Origin: an uncultured Geobacteraceae bacterium
Lineage (GTDB): Bacteria; Desulfobacterota; Desulfuromonadia; Geobacterales; Pseudopelobacteraceae
DNA: 64,000 nt
Direction: 5' to 3'
NCBI GenBank assembly: GCA_903875605.1
Contig: CAIQWT010000092.1
Coordinates: 26,496-90,495 of the forward strand
Shown here: positions 34,498 to 43,458 of the stretch, piece by piece
Position numbering within the stretch: position 1 is the stretch's first letter
Layout of the letters: every line of letters begins with the position of its first letter
Made by a program: the position numbers and the translations under genes
Notes under the pieces: generated by a model
What the model was told of the DNA's origin: nothing
Seen by the model: the letters and a program-made list of their open reading frames with translations, nothing else
Databases searched by the model: none

Positions 34498-35391
34498 TTA
34501 TCGTTTCAGGTTCAATATTTCTTGAGTCATTTCGTCAGATGTTGTGATGGTCTTGGAATTCGCAGAGTATGCTCGCTGTGTCAGAATCATTTTGACGAAT
34601 TCATTGGCAAGGTCAACGTTACTCAACTCAATGTTATTGGCCATAATTTTTTCGGTCGCACCATTCTGGCTGCCGATAACCGGGTCACCAGATCCGCCGG
34701 TGATAGAACCGGTCGAGCGGAACAGTGATCCGCCGACTTTTTCCATACCAGGTGGGTTATCGATTTTGGCTGTACCAAGGAAGACCGTTGGGGCGGCAGT
34801 GACAGGTGCAGCGGCGTTGCCTTGATAGTAAACGATCGAACTGTTGCCGCCGGCATCAGAATAGAGCAGGGCAATTTCGCCTTTGGCGCTAATGCTGCTG
34901 ACTTTTTGAAAATCGAGCACCACACCACCAGGAGTAGTGTACTGAGGAGTAAAAACGATTGGCATCGAAGCAGAATCAAGTACATTGTAGTTGTCGGGAG
35001 TAATCAAGGCTTTACTGCTGTCTACACGAAAAGCCCCGGCGCGCGTGTAGTAGGCGTCCGTTGCAGCTACGGCCGTAGCAGTAATCGGCGTCCCCGGCTT
35101 TGCTACCGCAAAGAAATTATCACCCTGAATAGCAACGTCTGTAGGTATGGTTGTCGTTTCCAGAGAACTCTGGGAAAATGTTGTGTCAACTTTCTGGATT
35201 TGTACTCCATGACCGAGTTGGCCAAGTGATTGGCTGCCGACTGAAGTTGAAAGGACATCCGAGAAAAGCATGCGGGAGCCTTTGAAGCCAAGAGTATTCA
35301 CGTTGGATATATTGTTGCCGATAACATTCATTGCTTCTGCCTGATTAAGTAAGCCGCTGACGCCTGTGAACATAGTTGATGTAAGACTCAT
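34498..35391 (-). CDS. flgE: Flagellar hook-basal body protein, probably hook protein FlgE (short)
   Basis: 297 residues. The N-terminal helix and GNNISNVNTLGFKGSR motif and the C-terminal ELSNVDLANEFVKMILTQRAYSANSKTITTSDEM motif are those of the FlgE/F/G family. The position after flgD and the small flagellar operon protein is the usual place of the hook gene. It is shorter than typical hook proteins (about 400), so the outer D2 domain seems reduced; it is also longer than most FlgG. It may therefore be a compact hook subunit or a rod/hook-cap relative. Confidence 0.82.
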   Translation of the reverse strand: MSLTSTMFTGVSGLLNQAEAMNVIGNNISNVNTLGFKGSRMLFSDVLSTSVGSQSLGQLGHGVQIQKVDTTFSQSSLETTTIPTDVAIQGDNFFAVAKPGTPITATAVAATDAYYTRAGAFRVDSSKALITPDNYNVLDSASMPIVFTPQYTTPGGVVLDFQKVSSISAKGEIALLYSDAGGNSSIVYYQGNAAAPVTAAPTVFLGTAKIDNPPGMEKVGGSLFRSTGSITGGSGDPVIGSQNGATEKIMANNIELSNVDLANEFVKMILTQRAYSANSKTITTSDEMTQEILNLKR

Positions 35392-35486
35392 TTTGTTGCC
35401 TCCAGTTTTTTAGTTTGAGTTTTTGTGTGAAACGCGTCATTCGGACGTCGTTTCAGGGCTTCCTCAAGGAGGGCCGGCCCGAAAAA

Positions 35487-35545
35487 ACAATTTAGATTTT
35501 AGATTTTGGATTGAATTCAATATCCATAATTCAGATCCAAAATTG
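35487..35545. repeat. AT-rich palindromic intergenic element
   Basis: An AT-rich stretch with TTTTGGAT and ATCCAAAA arms around a GAATTC centre. It shares the pattern GATTTTGxATTxAATTCAAxAT and an AAAATTG end with a second element at 60640-60692, suggesting a small repeat family. On the minus strand a T-run follows it, so it could also weaken transcription into flgE. Confidence 0.4.
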
Positions 35546-35547
35546 CC

Positions 35548-35934
35548 TCAGATGATTACTGCTGAATCTATGTTGGTAAACACATTCCCCCGCATCTGCA
35601 TCTTATCCATTGCGGTTACTACCGTACGATTCTTTACGCTGACCACCAGCGCTGAATCCCCCATCATTACCAATGATTCCTTACCCCCTTTTTGAGCCAC
35701 ACTGTTGACGGCACCTTCGAGATTTGCAAGATCAGCTGCTGAAAATGTTATGTTGCGCGCCCGGAGTCTATCCTGAGCATGTTGTGAAAACGTGATCCCC
35801 TGACTAGGTAGTTTCTTATCCAGAACCTGGGCAAACGGCGAATTTGAAGTCTGGCCGGATACCGGTTTTTGCTGCTGTGGACGATCGATCCTGCCCGGTT
35901 GAAGAGGATTAGGAATAAAGATCTGATCAATCAT
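35548..35934 (-). CDS. Flagellar operon protein (TIGR02530 type)
   Basis: 128 residues. The conserved core FSQHAQDRLRARNI...LEGAVNSVAQKGGKESLVMMGDSALVVSVKNRTVVTAMD is that of the small protein often found between flgD and flgE in Gram-positive and delta-type flagellar operons. Its function is not known to me; it may assist hook assembly. It follows flgD by six bases. Confidence 0.88.
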   Translation of the reverse strand: MIDQIFIPNPLQPGRIDRPQQQKPVSGQTSNSPFAQVLDKKLPSQGITFSQHAQDRLRARNITFSAADLANLEGAVNSVAQKGGKESLVMMGDSALVVSVKNRTVVTAMDKMQMRGNVFTNIDSAVII

Positions 35935-35940
35935 TTCCTG

Positions 35941-36603
35941 TTACACCCCCTTGACGCTGATAACATCGGTCAGAGATACGGAAGAAGCGCCGATGGTCAG
36001 TAATGGTGTACTGCCTGTAAGGTTGACACCATCGATTCGTCCTGTGGTGTAGGTGACCGGAGTTAGAGCACTGCCATTTGCTGCCGAAGCGGTGACGGCA
36101 AACGTGTACGAACCCGCCACAAGTAATGCACCGTTATTGTCACGGCCATCCCAGGAAAAGCTGTTGTTCCCGGAGTTACATGCCCCGATTGCTGCCGTTC
36201 TAACTGTTTTTCCGGTTCCATCCAAAATTGAAACCTGCGTGGTTGTTGCAGAGAGCGGTAAATTAAATTCCAGGGTTGACGAGACGCTTCCGTCAAATGT
36301 GGCAACATTACCGTTTGCTTTAACCTCTTTGCCGATGAAAGAAAGTGCCGTCAGATTTATAGAATTATTCTGAGCAGACAACAGGTCTTTCAAGGCTGTG
36401 TTACTGTTGTATGATTGCTCCACCAGAGACAACTGTGATAGCTGGTCCAGCATTGCTGATGGATCCTGCGGTTTCAAAGGATCCTGATACTGTAGCTGGG
36501 CAATAAACAGTTTCATGAAATCATCCTTGTTCATTCCCAGGGATTTCTTCATGGCTGCTGCCGCCGCAGTGGTATCGGTTGATGCTGCTACTGTACTTAC
36601 CAT
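35941..36603 (-). CDS. flgD: Flagellar hook cap protein FlgD
   Basis: 220 residues. The N-terminal LGMNKDDFMKLFIAQLQYQDPLKPQDPSAMLDQLSQLSLVEQ block is diagnostic, followed by a FLG domain and a Fn3-like part with FSWDGRDNNGALLVAGSYTF. FlgD caps the growing hook so hook subunits can assemble. It lies 17 bases downstream of fliK. Confidence 0.94.
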   Translation of the reverse strand: MVSTVAASTDTTAAAAAMKKSLGMNKDDFMKLFIAQLQYQDPLKPQDPSAMLDQLSQLSLVEQSYNSNTALKDLLSAQNNSINLTALSFIGKEVKANGNVATFDGSVSSTLEFNLPLSATTTQVSILDGTGKTVRTAAIGACNSGNNSFSWDGRDNNGALLVAGSYTFAVTASAANGSALTPVTYTTGRIDGVNLTGSTPLLTIGASSVSLTDVISVKGV

Positions 36604-36620
36604 TTTTTCTCACCTGCCTT

Positions 36621-39272
36621 TCAATAGTGAATGTCGAGCATGGATTGCCCTTGCTGTTTCTGATACGCTGCCTGGCCTGATGGCAGATCAGCCTGAGCGG
36701 TTTGATAACCCCGAGGCGAGGCCCAAATCTGCTGCTGGTGCTGCTGCTTTACCAGTTCACGCCAGGCATTCTGGTTCTGCCCCTGCCCACCCGGTCCTTT
36801 TCCGCCGGTAGTAACTTCAAAAGATTCCATAGTTATGTTCTGGCGAGCCAGAGATTCCTTCAGTGAGTCAGTATGCTGTATTATTGCATCCCGCACCGTC
36901 CGGTTTTCGGTTACGATTTCAACCGAAAGCTTCTGCCCTTGAAGATTCAGGTTCATCTTCAGTTCACCGAGACTATCTGGTGAAAATGTCAACGTGATCT
37001 GCTGATTTCCCGGCTTTACATCATGCTGCACAAGTCGCTCTTTAACCTGTTGCATAACCTGTTCCGGAATATCCTGTCGCAATGTTTCATTTGATAATGA
37101 CTTCGTTGTTGCGGGTGTTTTCTGATGATCAGCTATCAATAGCCCACGCATATCCTGTGCCATCTGACGATCATCAAGTGAACCATCAGGATTACCCTGA
37201 TTGTTGTTGCCAAACGCAGCCTCAGAGTCCTGTGACGATTCGCTAGCAGACACCATGCCTGCCAGTGGAGCTGTCATTTCTTTGACAATATTCTGTTCAT
37301 GTACCGACTGAACTTTTTCAATTTGCTGCCCGGCATTAAACATTCTTTTGGCACCGGGTGTTTCCTGTACCAACGCTGAAATTCGATTATCTGCTGCAAC
37401 CGGTGCAGCTATTTCCCTAACGGCAATCGGCTGTGGTTGCGAGATTAGTATCTCTAATTCCGACTCCGGCGGCGTAACAACTGCCGTGATAACTGGATGA
37501 GCGGTAGGGCGTTCTGGTTGATACGTTTCAAATGTTGCTGGTTTTTTCTCACTTGACAATTCCAAGGTCGCGGCGCTGATTGTTTCCTGCTGAACTGCTT
37601 GATTCTCAGGTACCGATACCATTGTGATTGCTGCGGTAGGGACAGGAGTTCCTTGCAGAATGGCCCTAACCGGTTCCACGCTTACCTGCTGTGTCTGAAT
37701 TGACTCAGAAGATACCGCGAGGGTCGGCGGTGCTTTATAGTCTGCTCGAATAGCAACGTTCTGTTGCTTGTTGAGTTCCGGCATTCTGACGGTATGTTCC
37801 TGGAGTACAAGTGGGATTGCTGTAACTTCTGGAGTTGCTGTTTGTTCTACTGTGGATTTTGTTGACAGTGCAACTGTAGCCGTCGTCCGGACTGTTTCTG
37901 ATATAAGGCGTGCATCCCGGGGAGCAACAGTTTCTGCCACCGTTTTTACAACTAGCGGTGCTGGTGTTGTCTGAGGTGCTGCCTGTTTCATGACCGCGAC
38001 AGGTTGCTCCGACTGATTTTTAATTACTGGAACAGTTTGTTCTGTTGCTGTGGCCACATTCTGTAGCCTGTCAATTGGCAGTAATGACGGTTTGTTGACT
38101 TCTGACATTCTGTCGGAATGTTCCTGATGCACAACGGGTATTTCTAAGACTTCCGGAGTTGCTGATTTTGCTGCTGTGGACTCTGTTGCCAATGGCATTG
38201 CAACTGTTGTTACCGGTTGCATATAGGCTGCCGTCGCCCTTACTGTTTCTGACAAAGGACGTGCATCCTGAGGAGCAGCAGTTTCTGCCACCGTTTTTAC
38301 AACCAGTGGTACTGGTGTTGTCTGAGGTGCTGCCTGTTTCATGACCGCGACAGGTTGCTCCGACTGATTCTTAATTACTGGAACAGTGCTGACAACGGGT
38401 CGTACTGCTACTGTGGCCACATTCTGCAGCCTGTCAATGGGTAGTAATGACGGTTTGTTGACTTCTGACATTCTGTCGGAATGTTCCTGATGCACAACGG
38501 GAATTTCTAAGACTTCCGGAGTTGCTGATTTTGCTGCTGTGGACTCTGTTGCCAATGGCATAGCAACTGTTTTTACCGGTTGCATATAAGCCGCCGTCGC
38601 CCTTACTGTTTCTGACAAAGGACGTGCATCCTGAGGAGCAGCAGTTTCTGCCACCGTTTTTTCAACCAGTTGTGCTGGTGTTGTCTGAGGTGCAGCCTGT
38701 TTCATGTCAGCAACAGGTCGTTCTGTTGCTGTGGCCACATTCTGTAGCCTTTCTACTAGCGGTTGCAATGGTTTGCCGGCTTCCAATATTCTATTGGAAT
38801 GTTCCGACGGCACTTCTGCAGGTTTAACAACTTCCGGCATTCTGCCGGGCTGTGAATACGCCGCCATGACCATCTGTGATGTGACATCAGAATGTTCACT
38901 GTTTAGCGGTGCTGCATCCGGAGAAACAGCAACTTCCTTCTGTTCCTCCGGCTTTGGCTGAGCCGCCTTTGGTTGTTGACCGGCTTGTAATAAACCGTGA
39001 AGCAGTGCCTGCTGATCAGCTTCTGAATGTTCAATGCCGGCAGTGACATCAGAAGTATTGATAACAATGTCGACTTGGAGCTGCTCTGCCTGTTTGTAAT
39101 CCGGGGAGCTCTTCTCTTTTATCAAGAGTTGAAACCCACTCAGCAATCCGGCGAAATCTCCATCGTTTTGCTGTTCTCCTTCCATAGACATGGTCACAGC
39201 TAAAGACGGCTCTTGAGTGACCAATGCCATTACTGTCGGCACTGATGTTATATTTATTTGTCCGTTATTCAT
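36621..39272 (-). CDS. fliK: Flagellar hook-length control protein FliK (very long, with tandem repeats)
   Basis: 883 residues, over twice the usual length. The C-terminal hook-length domain (about 765-840; QQITLTFSPDSLGELKMNLNLQGQKLSVEIVTENRTVRD) is normal. The middle (about 175-540) is disordered, rich in P, T, V, A and Q, with three near-identical tandem copies of 117-121 residues containing VMKQAAPQTTP and AAPQDARPLSETVRATAAY. FliK is exported during hook growth and acts as a molecular ruler, so a longer middle may mean a longer hook. It switches FlhB specificity once the hook is complete. Confidence 0.9.
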   Translation of the reverse strand: MNNGQINITSVPTVMALVTQEPSLAVTMSMEGEQQNDGDFAGLLSGFQLLIKEKSSPDYKQAEQLQVDIVINTSDVTAGIEHSEADQQALLHGLLQAGQQPKAAQPKPEEQKEVAVSPDAAPLNSEHSDVTSQMVMAAYSQPGRMPEVVKPAEVPSEHSNRILEAGKPLQPLVERLQNVATATERPVADMKQAAPQTTPAQLVEKTVAETAAPQDARPLSETVRATAAYMQPVKTVAMPLATESTAAKSATPEVLEIPVVHQEHSDRMSEVNKPSLLPIDRLQNVATVAVRPVVSTVPVIKNQSEQPVAVMKQAAPQTTPVPLVVKTVAETAAPQDARPLSETVRATAAYMQPVTTVAMPLATESTAAKSATPEVLEIPVVHQEHSDRMSEVNKPSLLPIDRLQNVATATEQTVPVIKNQSEQPVAVMKQAAPQTTPAPLVVKTVAETVAPRDARLISETVRTTATVALSTKSTVEQTATPEVTAIPLVLQEHTVRMPELNKQQNVAIRADYKAPPTLAVSSESIQTQQVSVEPVRAILQGTPVPTAAITMVSVPENQAVQQETISAATLELSSEKKPATFETYQPERPTAHPVITAVVTPPESELEILISQPQPIAVREIAAPVAADNRISALVQETPGAKRMFNAGQQIEKVQSVHEQNIVKEMTAPLAGMVSASESSQDSEAAFGNNNQGNPDGSLDDRQMAQDMRGLLIADHQKTPATTKSLSNETLRQDIPEQVMQQVKERLVQHDVKPGNQQITLTFSPDSLGELKMNLNLQGQKLSVEIVTENRTVRDAIIQHTDSLKESLARQNITMESFEVTTGGKGPGGQGQNQNAWRELVKQQHQQQIWASPRGYQTAQADLPSGQAAYQKQQGQSMLDIHY
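37745..38760 (-). repeat. Tandem repeats of 351 and 363 bp in fliK
   Basis: The sequence GTTGTCTGAGGTGC recurs with spacings of 351 and 363 bases (plus-strand reading near 37969, 38319 and 38680). The two downstream-most coding copies differ by only a few bases over about 200, so one duplication is recent. The spacings are multiples of three, so the frame stays open. Confidence 0.85.
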
Positions 39273-39340
39273 TATTTTTCACCTCCTTTCTGTCTGAATT
39301 TTTTATGGTGTGGACAATGCTGCTATCCATAAAATGTGAG

Positions 39341-39922
39341 TTATTTTTCCTGAAGGTTATCAGACACCCACTTGATGACACGCGGCTGACTGATAAAAGG
39401 AGCCAGTTTTGCAACTGTCTTGGTATCCATTCTGCTTAAAAGTGACAGGGCGAGATCTTCTTTCAAGGTATCAATCATTTTACCAGCCTGCTCGCTGCGC
39501 ATCGTTTTAAACAGTTTGACCATCTTCAGTATTTTCTCGTCCTGCTTTTTCTTCTGGGCTTCAGTCTGTGCTTTAAGGGTGTCGTCAAGACGCTTTTTGC
39601 TATCTTCCAGTGCTTTCACCTGAGCTTCGAGCTTTGCACTTAATTTTTTTAGTTCTTGCTCCTTAGCAGCCAGAGCTCCCTCTTTTTCCGTTAACTGCTG
39701 ACGACGGGCATCTTGGAGTGCTTTCTCTTCGCGCGCTGCGCGGGTGGCATTTATAGGTTGCTGGCTCGCTGATGGATTTTCTTTGGCCGGTTCTGCCGGG
39801 ACTTTGGTCGCCACATCATTCGGAGCAGCAGCGTTTGCTATCACATCAGGTAGCGCATGCTGCATCAGCAAGGTTGCGCACCCCAATAGAAATGATACTA
39901 TTATGATTTTCTTCTTGATCAC
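39341..39922 (-). CDS. MotE-like protein (MgtE-N-like flagellar protein)
   Basis: 193 residues: an N-terminal membrane segment or signal (about 4-22), a proline/alanine linker, a long coiled coil (about 65-145, rich in K, E, Q) and a C-terminal MgtE-N-like helical domain (KLFKTMRSEQAGKMIDTLKEDLALSLLSRMDTKTVAKLAPF). Proteins of this layout lie between fliJ and fliK in many flagellar operons and are called MotE, thought to chaperone the stator. It overlaps nothing and follows fliJ by six bases. Confidence 0.85.
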   Translation of the reverse strand: MIKKKIIIVSFLLGCATLLMQHALPDVIANAAAPNDVATKVPAEPAKENPSASQQPINATRAAREEKALQDARRQQLTEKEGALAAKEQELKKLSAKLEAQVKALEDSKKRLDDTLKAQTEAQKKKQDEKILKMVKLFKTMRSEQAGKMIDTLKEDLALSLLSRMDTKTVAKLAPFISQPRVIKWVSDNLQEK

Positions 39923-39928
39923 GACGGT

Positions 39929-40363
39929 TTAGCCTTTTTTCTGTATAGAAATTTCGTCCAGAAAATTCCTTTCTTTTGTTGCCATCTCCTGCTTGAATTC
40001 CGCTGCTTTTTTCTCTTTCAACGATTCAAGCACTTTTTTTCCCCTACTTGCTTCCATTAAATCAGAACGTTTTTCGTTCATAATTTGGTCGAGGCACTCG
40101 ACTCGACCCTTATGTTGCTTAATCTCATCTTTCTTTCTCGCAAAAAAATCTGAATACATCCGAAGATCATCAATACAACCAATTTCCTGCTGGCAGCGCT
40201 GAAACTCCAGCGTCAAATGTCCGAGTAGTAGTTCTTCACGGTCCAGCTCAATATTGGCCTGTTCAAGTCCCTGCTTTGCTGTTGCAAATTCCTGTTTACG
40301 GAGCTTTTCCATCTCACGACGATAGACCAGCACCTGTTCCAGTTCAAATACTTTGCCAGCCAT
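39929..40363 (-). CDS. fliJ: Flagellar export chaperone FliJ
   Basis: 144 residues, almost entirely coiled coil (FELEQVLVYRREMEKLRKQEFATAKQGLEQ). This composition and the position directly after fliI identify FliJ, which works with FliI and FlhA in export. Sequence similarity is low in this family, so position is a large part of the evidence. Confidence 0.9.
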   Translation of the reverse strand: MAGKVFELEQVLVYRREMEKLRKQEFATAKQGLEQANIELDREELLLGHLTLEFQRCQQEIGCIDDLRMYSDFFARKKDEIKQHKGRVECLDQIMNEKRSDLMEASRGKKVLESLKEKKAAEFKQEMATKERNFLDEISIQKKG

Positions 40364-40392
40364 CGCCCTTTACCCCCGAATGACAAATTAAA

Positions 40393-41712
40393 TCAGGAAG
40401 CAAACATAGACTTCAGATCCTGTACCGCTTCTTCCAGCATGATCGGGTCATGTACAGACTGCTTCATAAACGCCTGCATTTCATCAATGTGTGACACAGC
40501 ATAATCTATACCAGGATTGCTACCTGCTTTGTAGGCACCGATATTTATCAAATCCTCGGATTGGCGGTAGGTTGCCAGCACTTCCTTGTACTTTGAAGCA
40601 ACTGCCAAATGATCCTTAGAAGCAACATCTGTCATGACACGGCTTGCACTAGCCAGCACATCGATCGGCGGATAGATGGCGCGGGCCGCCAGATCACGGG
40701 ACAAGACAATATGCCCGTCAAGGATACTTCGCATGGCATCCGAGATCGGCTCATTAAAATCATCCCCCTCAACCAATACCGTATAGAGAGCGGTGATGCT
40801 TCCTTCAGGGAAATTTCCCGTTCGCTCAAGAAGCTTAGGTAACGCAGCAAAAACGGAAGGGGTATATCCCTTGGTAGTGGGCGGTTCGCCAATAGCAAGG
40901 CCGACCTCACGCATTGCCATGGCAAAACGTGTAGCCGAATCCATCATTAGCAGAACTTTTTTTCCCTGATTTTTAAAATATTCCGCAATTGTTGTCGCAA
41001 TATAGGCACCGCGCATTCTCACCAGAGGTGGCTGATCTGACGTAGCAACCACAACTATCGATTTTTTGAGCCCCTGCTCCTGGAGATCTTTTTCTATAAA
41101 TTCGCGGAGTTCACGGCCTCGCTCACCAATCAGGGCGATAACATTTACATCCGCTTCCGTATAACGGGCAATCATACCCAGCAATGTTGATTTGCCTACA
41201 CCTGAACCTGCCATTATACCGACGCGCTGCCCTTGACCGCAGGTCAACAGGCCATTGATGCTGCGGATTCCCAGATCAAGCGGTTTCCGGATCGGCGGAC
41301 GCGACATCGGATTTACCGGCAACGCATAGATAGGATATTCTTCCTCAATATTGATAGGCCCTTTATCGTCTATCGGATTGCCAAGCCCATCGATTACCCG
41401 CCCCAGCATGAGAGGCCCAACGCCCATGGTAGCATTGTCGCGGCGGACAGAAATCAGGCTGTCGAGACCAACCCCGCGCAGCTCCCCGAGTGGCATCAGT
41501 AAAGTCTTGTTGTTGCGAAAGCCTACCACCTCGGCCGGGATTGGATCGCCAACAAGAGGCTTGATTTCGCAAATGGCACCGACCGAGGTATCAGGGCAAT
41601 AACCTTCTATAACCAGGCCGACTACCTGGGTAACCTTGCCATGCAGCCTGATCGGCTTTGTGGATGCGACCGCCGAGCGGTATTTATCAAGATTGAGTTT
41701 TTGTTCAGACAT
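40393..41712 (-). CDS. fliI: Flagellum-specific export ATPase FliI
   Basis: 439 residues. Walker A GIMAGSGVGKSTLLGMIAR, the LIGERGREL loop, Walker B KVLLMMDSATRFAMA and the GEPPTTKGYTPSVFAALPKLLER segment are diagnostic of the FliI/YscN family, related to the F1 beta subunit. It hydrolyses ATP to help deliver export substrates with FliH and FliJ. It follows fliH by 15 bases. Confidence 0.96.
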   Translation of the reverse strand: MSEQKLNLDKYRSAVASTKPIRLHGKVTQVVGLVIEGYCPDTSVGAICEIKPLVGDPIPAEVVGFRNNKTLLMPLGELRGVGLDSLISVRRDNATMGVGPLMLGRVIDGLGNPIDDKGPINIEEEYPIYALPVNPMSRPPIRKPLDLGIRSINGLLTCGQGQRVGIMAGSGVGKSTLLGMIARYTEADVNVIALIGERGRELREFIEKDLQEQGLKKSIVVVATSDQPPLVRMRGAYIATTIAEYFKNQGKKVLLMMDSATRFAMAMREVGLAIGEPPTTKGYTPSVFAALPKLLERTGNFPEGSITALYTVLVEGDDFNEPISDAMRSILDGHIVLSRDLAARAIYPPIDVLASASRVMTDVASKDHLAVASKYKEVLATYRQSEDLINIGAYKAGSNPGIDYAVSHIDEMQAFMKQSVHDPIMLEEAVQDLKSMFAS

Positions 41713-41727
41713 TGCGCGGAACCCCGG

Positions 41728-42453
41728 TCACGTTTCTTCAACGGCTGAAACTGTGCGATGCTCAATGAGGCTGCGATATATTTGATCCATCTGACCATCA
41801 AGTGAAGCATCAACTGTTCCCATAGTCGTCTCAACCAGGCAGAAACCGGAAGCAACTGACGGATCAGGCTTAAGCAGCAACCGATCGTTGAGCAGTTCGT
41901 TATGAAGCAAATCATCACGTTCAGTAGTCGCCAACAGATAATCGTCGGGATTAATAAGAACTGTTATTTCTTCTCGTGCCGAAAGGCCGGAGAGAGCGTT
42001 TTGTACGACTGCCGTTAGAATCGATCGATCCTGAGAAATTTCATGGATGATCACCCTGCGGGCTACTAGCATAACAAGATTGATTATTTCGTCTTCTGAT
42101 TCCCGGAATATTTTATCTCTCAGGTTGTGTATTGTTTCGCTTGAGGCTCGCAGAGCCCTAAAAACATTTATGAGGCCACGTTCAGCAAGATCTTTTCCTT
42201 CTTTCAGGCCGCTGTTAAAAGAATCGCTTATTTTCAAGTCAAGGTCGCTCTCACTAATTTCAATAAGTGGCGGACCATTATCCCGAGCTGTATCCGGTAG
42301 ATCAAAATTTTGCAGCAGCCCCATCGGCACAAAACCTTCCGCACCATTCAGTTCGAGACTTGTAATTCCTGCCTGTCCAATGCTTCTGAAATTGAATTCA
42401 GAAACTGCGGAACTCTCATGATCTGCCATCTTTATAATTTTAGACGAGGACAT
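41728..42453 (-). CDS. fliH: Flagellar assembly protein FliH
   Basis: About 241 residues. A central helical part (SGLKEGKDLAERGLINVFRALRASSETI) and the C-terminal FliH domain (EDEIINLVMLVARRVIIHEISQDRSIL and KPDPSVASGFCLVETTMGTVDASLDGQMDQIYRSL) are typical. FliH regulates FliI and binds FliN. The ATG at 42453 with AGGGG eight bases upstream is preferred over the GTG at 42459. It overlaps the end of fliG by 14 bases. Confidence 0.92.
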   Translation of the reverse strand: MSSSKIIKMADHESSAVSEFNFRSIGQAGITSLELNGAEGFVPMGLLQNFDLPDTARDNGPPLIEISESDLDLKISDSFNSGLKEGKDLAERGLINVFRALRASSETIHNLRDKIFRESEDEIINLVMLVARRVIIHEISQDRSILTAVVQNALSGLSAREEITVLINPDDYLLATTERDDLLHNELLNDRLLLKPDPSVASGFCLVETTMGTVDASLDGQMDQIYRSLIEHRTVSAVEET

Positions 42454-43432
42454 CGTCACTTCCCCTGCCAGCCAGAACTATCTTGCCTTCCTCCTCCATT
42501 TTACGCACGATTTTGATAATTTCTCCCTGTGCTTTTTCTACGTCAGAAAGCCGTACGGGTCCCATAACCTCCAAATCTTCCTTGATCATATCTGCGGCTC
42601 GACTGGAGATATTTTTGAATATTTTATCCTTTACTTCGTCTGGAGATGTTTTCATGGCTAGTGTCAACGTGTCATTTGAAACTTCGCGCATGACGGACTG
42701 AATACTGCGGTCATCCAGGGCAAAAACATCTTCAAAAGTAAAAAGGTGTTTACGTATAATTTCTGACAACGGTGGGCTTAGAACATCAAGTTTGTCGAGG
42801 ATCTGTTTTTCTTTGCTGCGATCAAAGTGGTTAAACATATCAACTACTTTGTCAACACCGCCAACCTTATACCGCTGCGTACCGCCCATAGATTGAAGCT
42901 CACGCTTCATAACATCATCTATTTCCTTGAGTATTTCGGGAGATACCTGCTCTACATCGGCTATTCGCAATACAACTTCAGCCTGTAACTCTTGTGGCAA
43001 CAGACTGATGATCTCGCTGGTTTGCTTTGACTTGAGTTTGGCCAGAATAACTGCAATTGTCTGGGGATGTTCCTGGGACAGGAAGTTGGCAATACTTTTC
43101 GAATCCATATTTGCGAGGATATCAACCAGATCGCCATAACTCGAGGCCTGCAGCTCATCCATCAGGATCTGGGCTTTTTCAGCTCCGAGAGCTCTCTCGA
43201 GAATTTTTAATACGAATTCATCTCCCTGAGAAAAAAGTCCGGCTTCAGGGTCAATTACAGTAGTAAAATCAGAAACAACATTCATAATAGTCTCACGCGA
43301 AACATGTCCGAGTGTTCCCATACTTTTACTGATTTTCTTTATCTCAGAATCATCCATATGCTCATAAACCTTTGAAGTAACATCGTTACCAAGGTAGAGA
43401 AGCAGGATTGCGGCTTTTTCTGAACCAGTCAT
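42440..43432 (-). CDS. fliG: Flagellar motor switch protein FliG
   Basis: 330 residues with the three FliG domains. N-terminal GSEKAAILLLYLGNDVTSKVYEHM, middle EHPQTIAVILAKLKSKQTSEIISLLP and C-terminal TFEDVFALDDRSIQSVMREVSNDTLTLAMKTSPDEVKDKIFKN with the torque-helix charges. FliG transmits stator force to the rotor. AAGGGA stands five bases before the ATG. It is 26 bases downstream of fliF. Confidence 0.96.
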   Translation of the reverse strand: MTGSEKAAILLLYLGNDVTSKVYEHMDDSEIKKISKSMGTLGHVSRETIMNVVSDFTTVIDPEAGLFSQGDEFVLKILERALGAEKAQILMDELQASSYGDLVDILANMDSKSIANFLSQEHPQTIAVILAKLKSKQTSEIISLLPQELQAEVVLRIADVEQVSPEILKEIDDVMKRELQSMGGTQRYKVGGVDKVVDMFNHFDRSKEKQILDKLDVLSPPLSEIIRKHLFTFEDVFALDDRSIQSVMREVSNDTLTLAMKTSPDEVKDKIFKNISSRAADMIKEDLEVMGPVRLSDVEKAQGEIIKIVRKMEEEGKIVLAGRGSDDVLV

Positions 43433-43458
43433 GTCATCCCTTTAATAGCAATTTGGAG

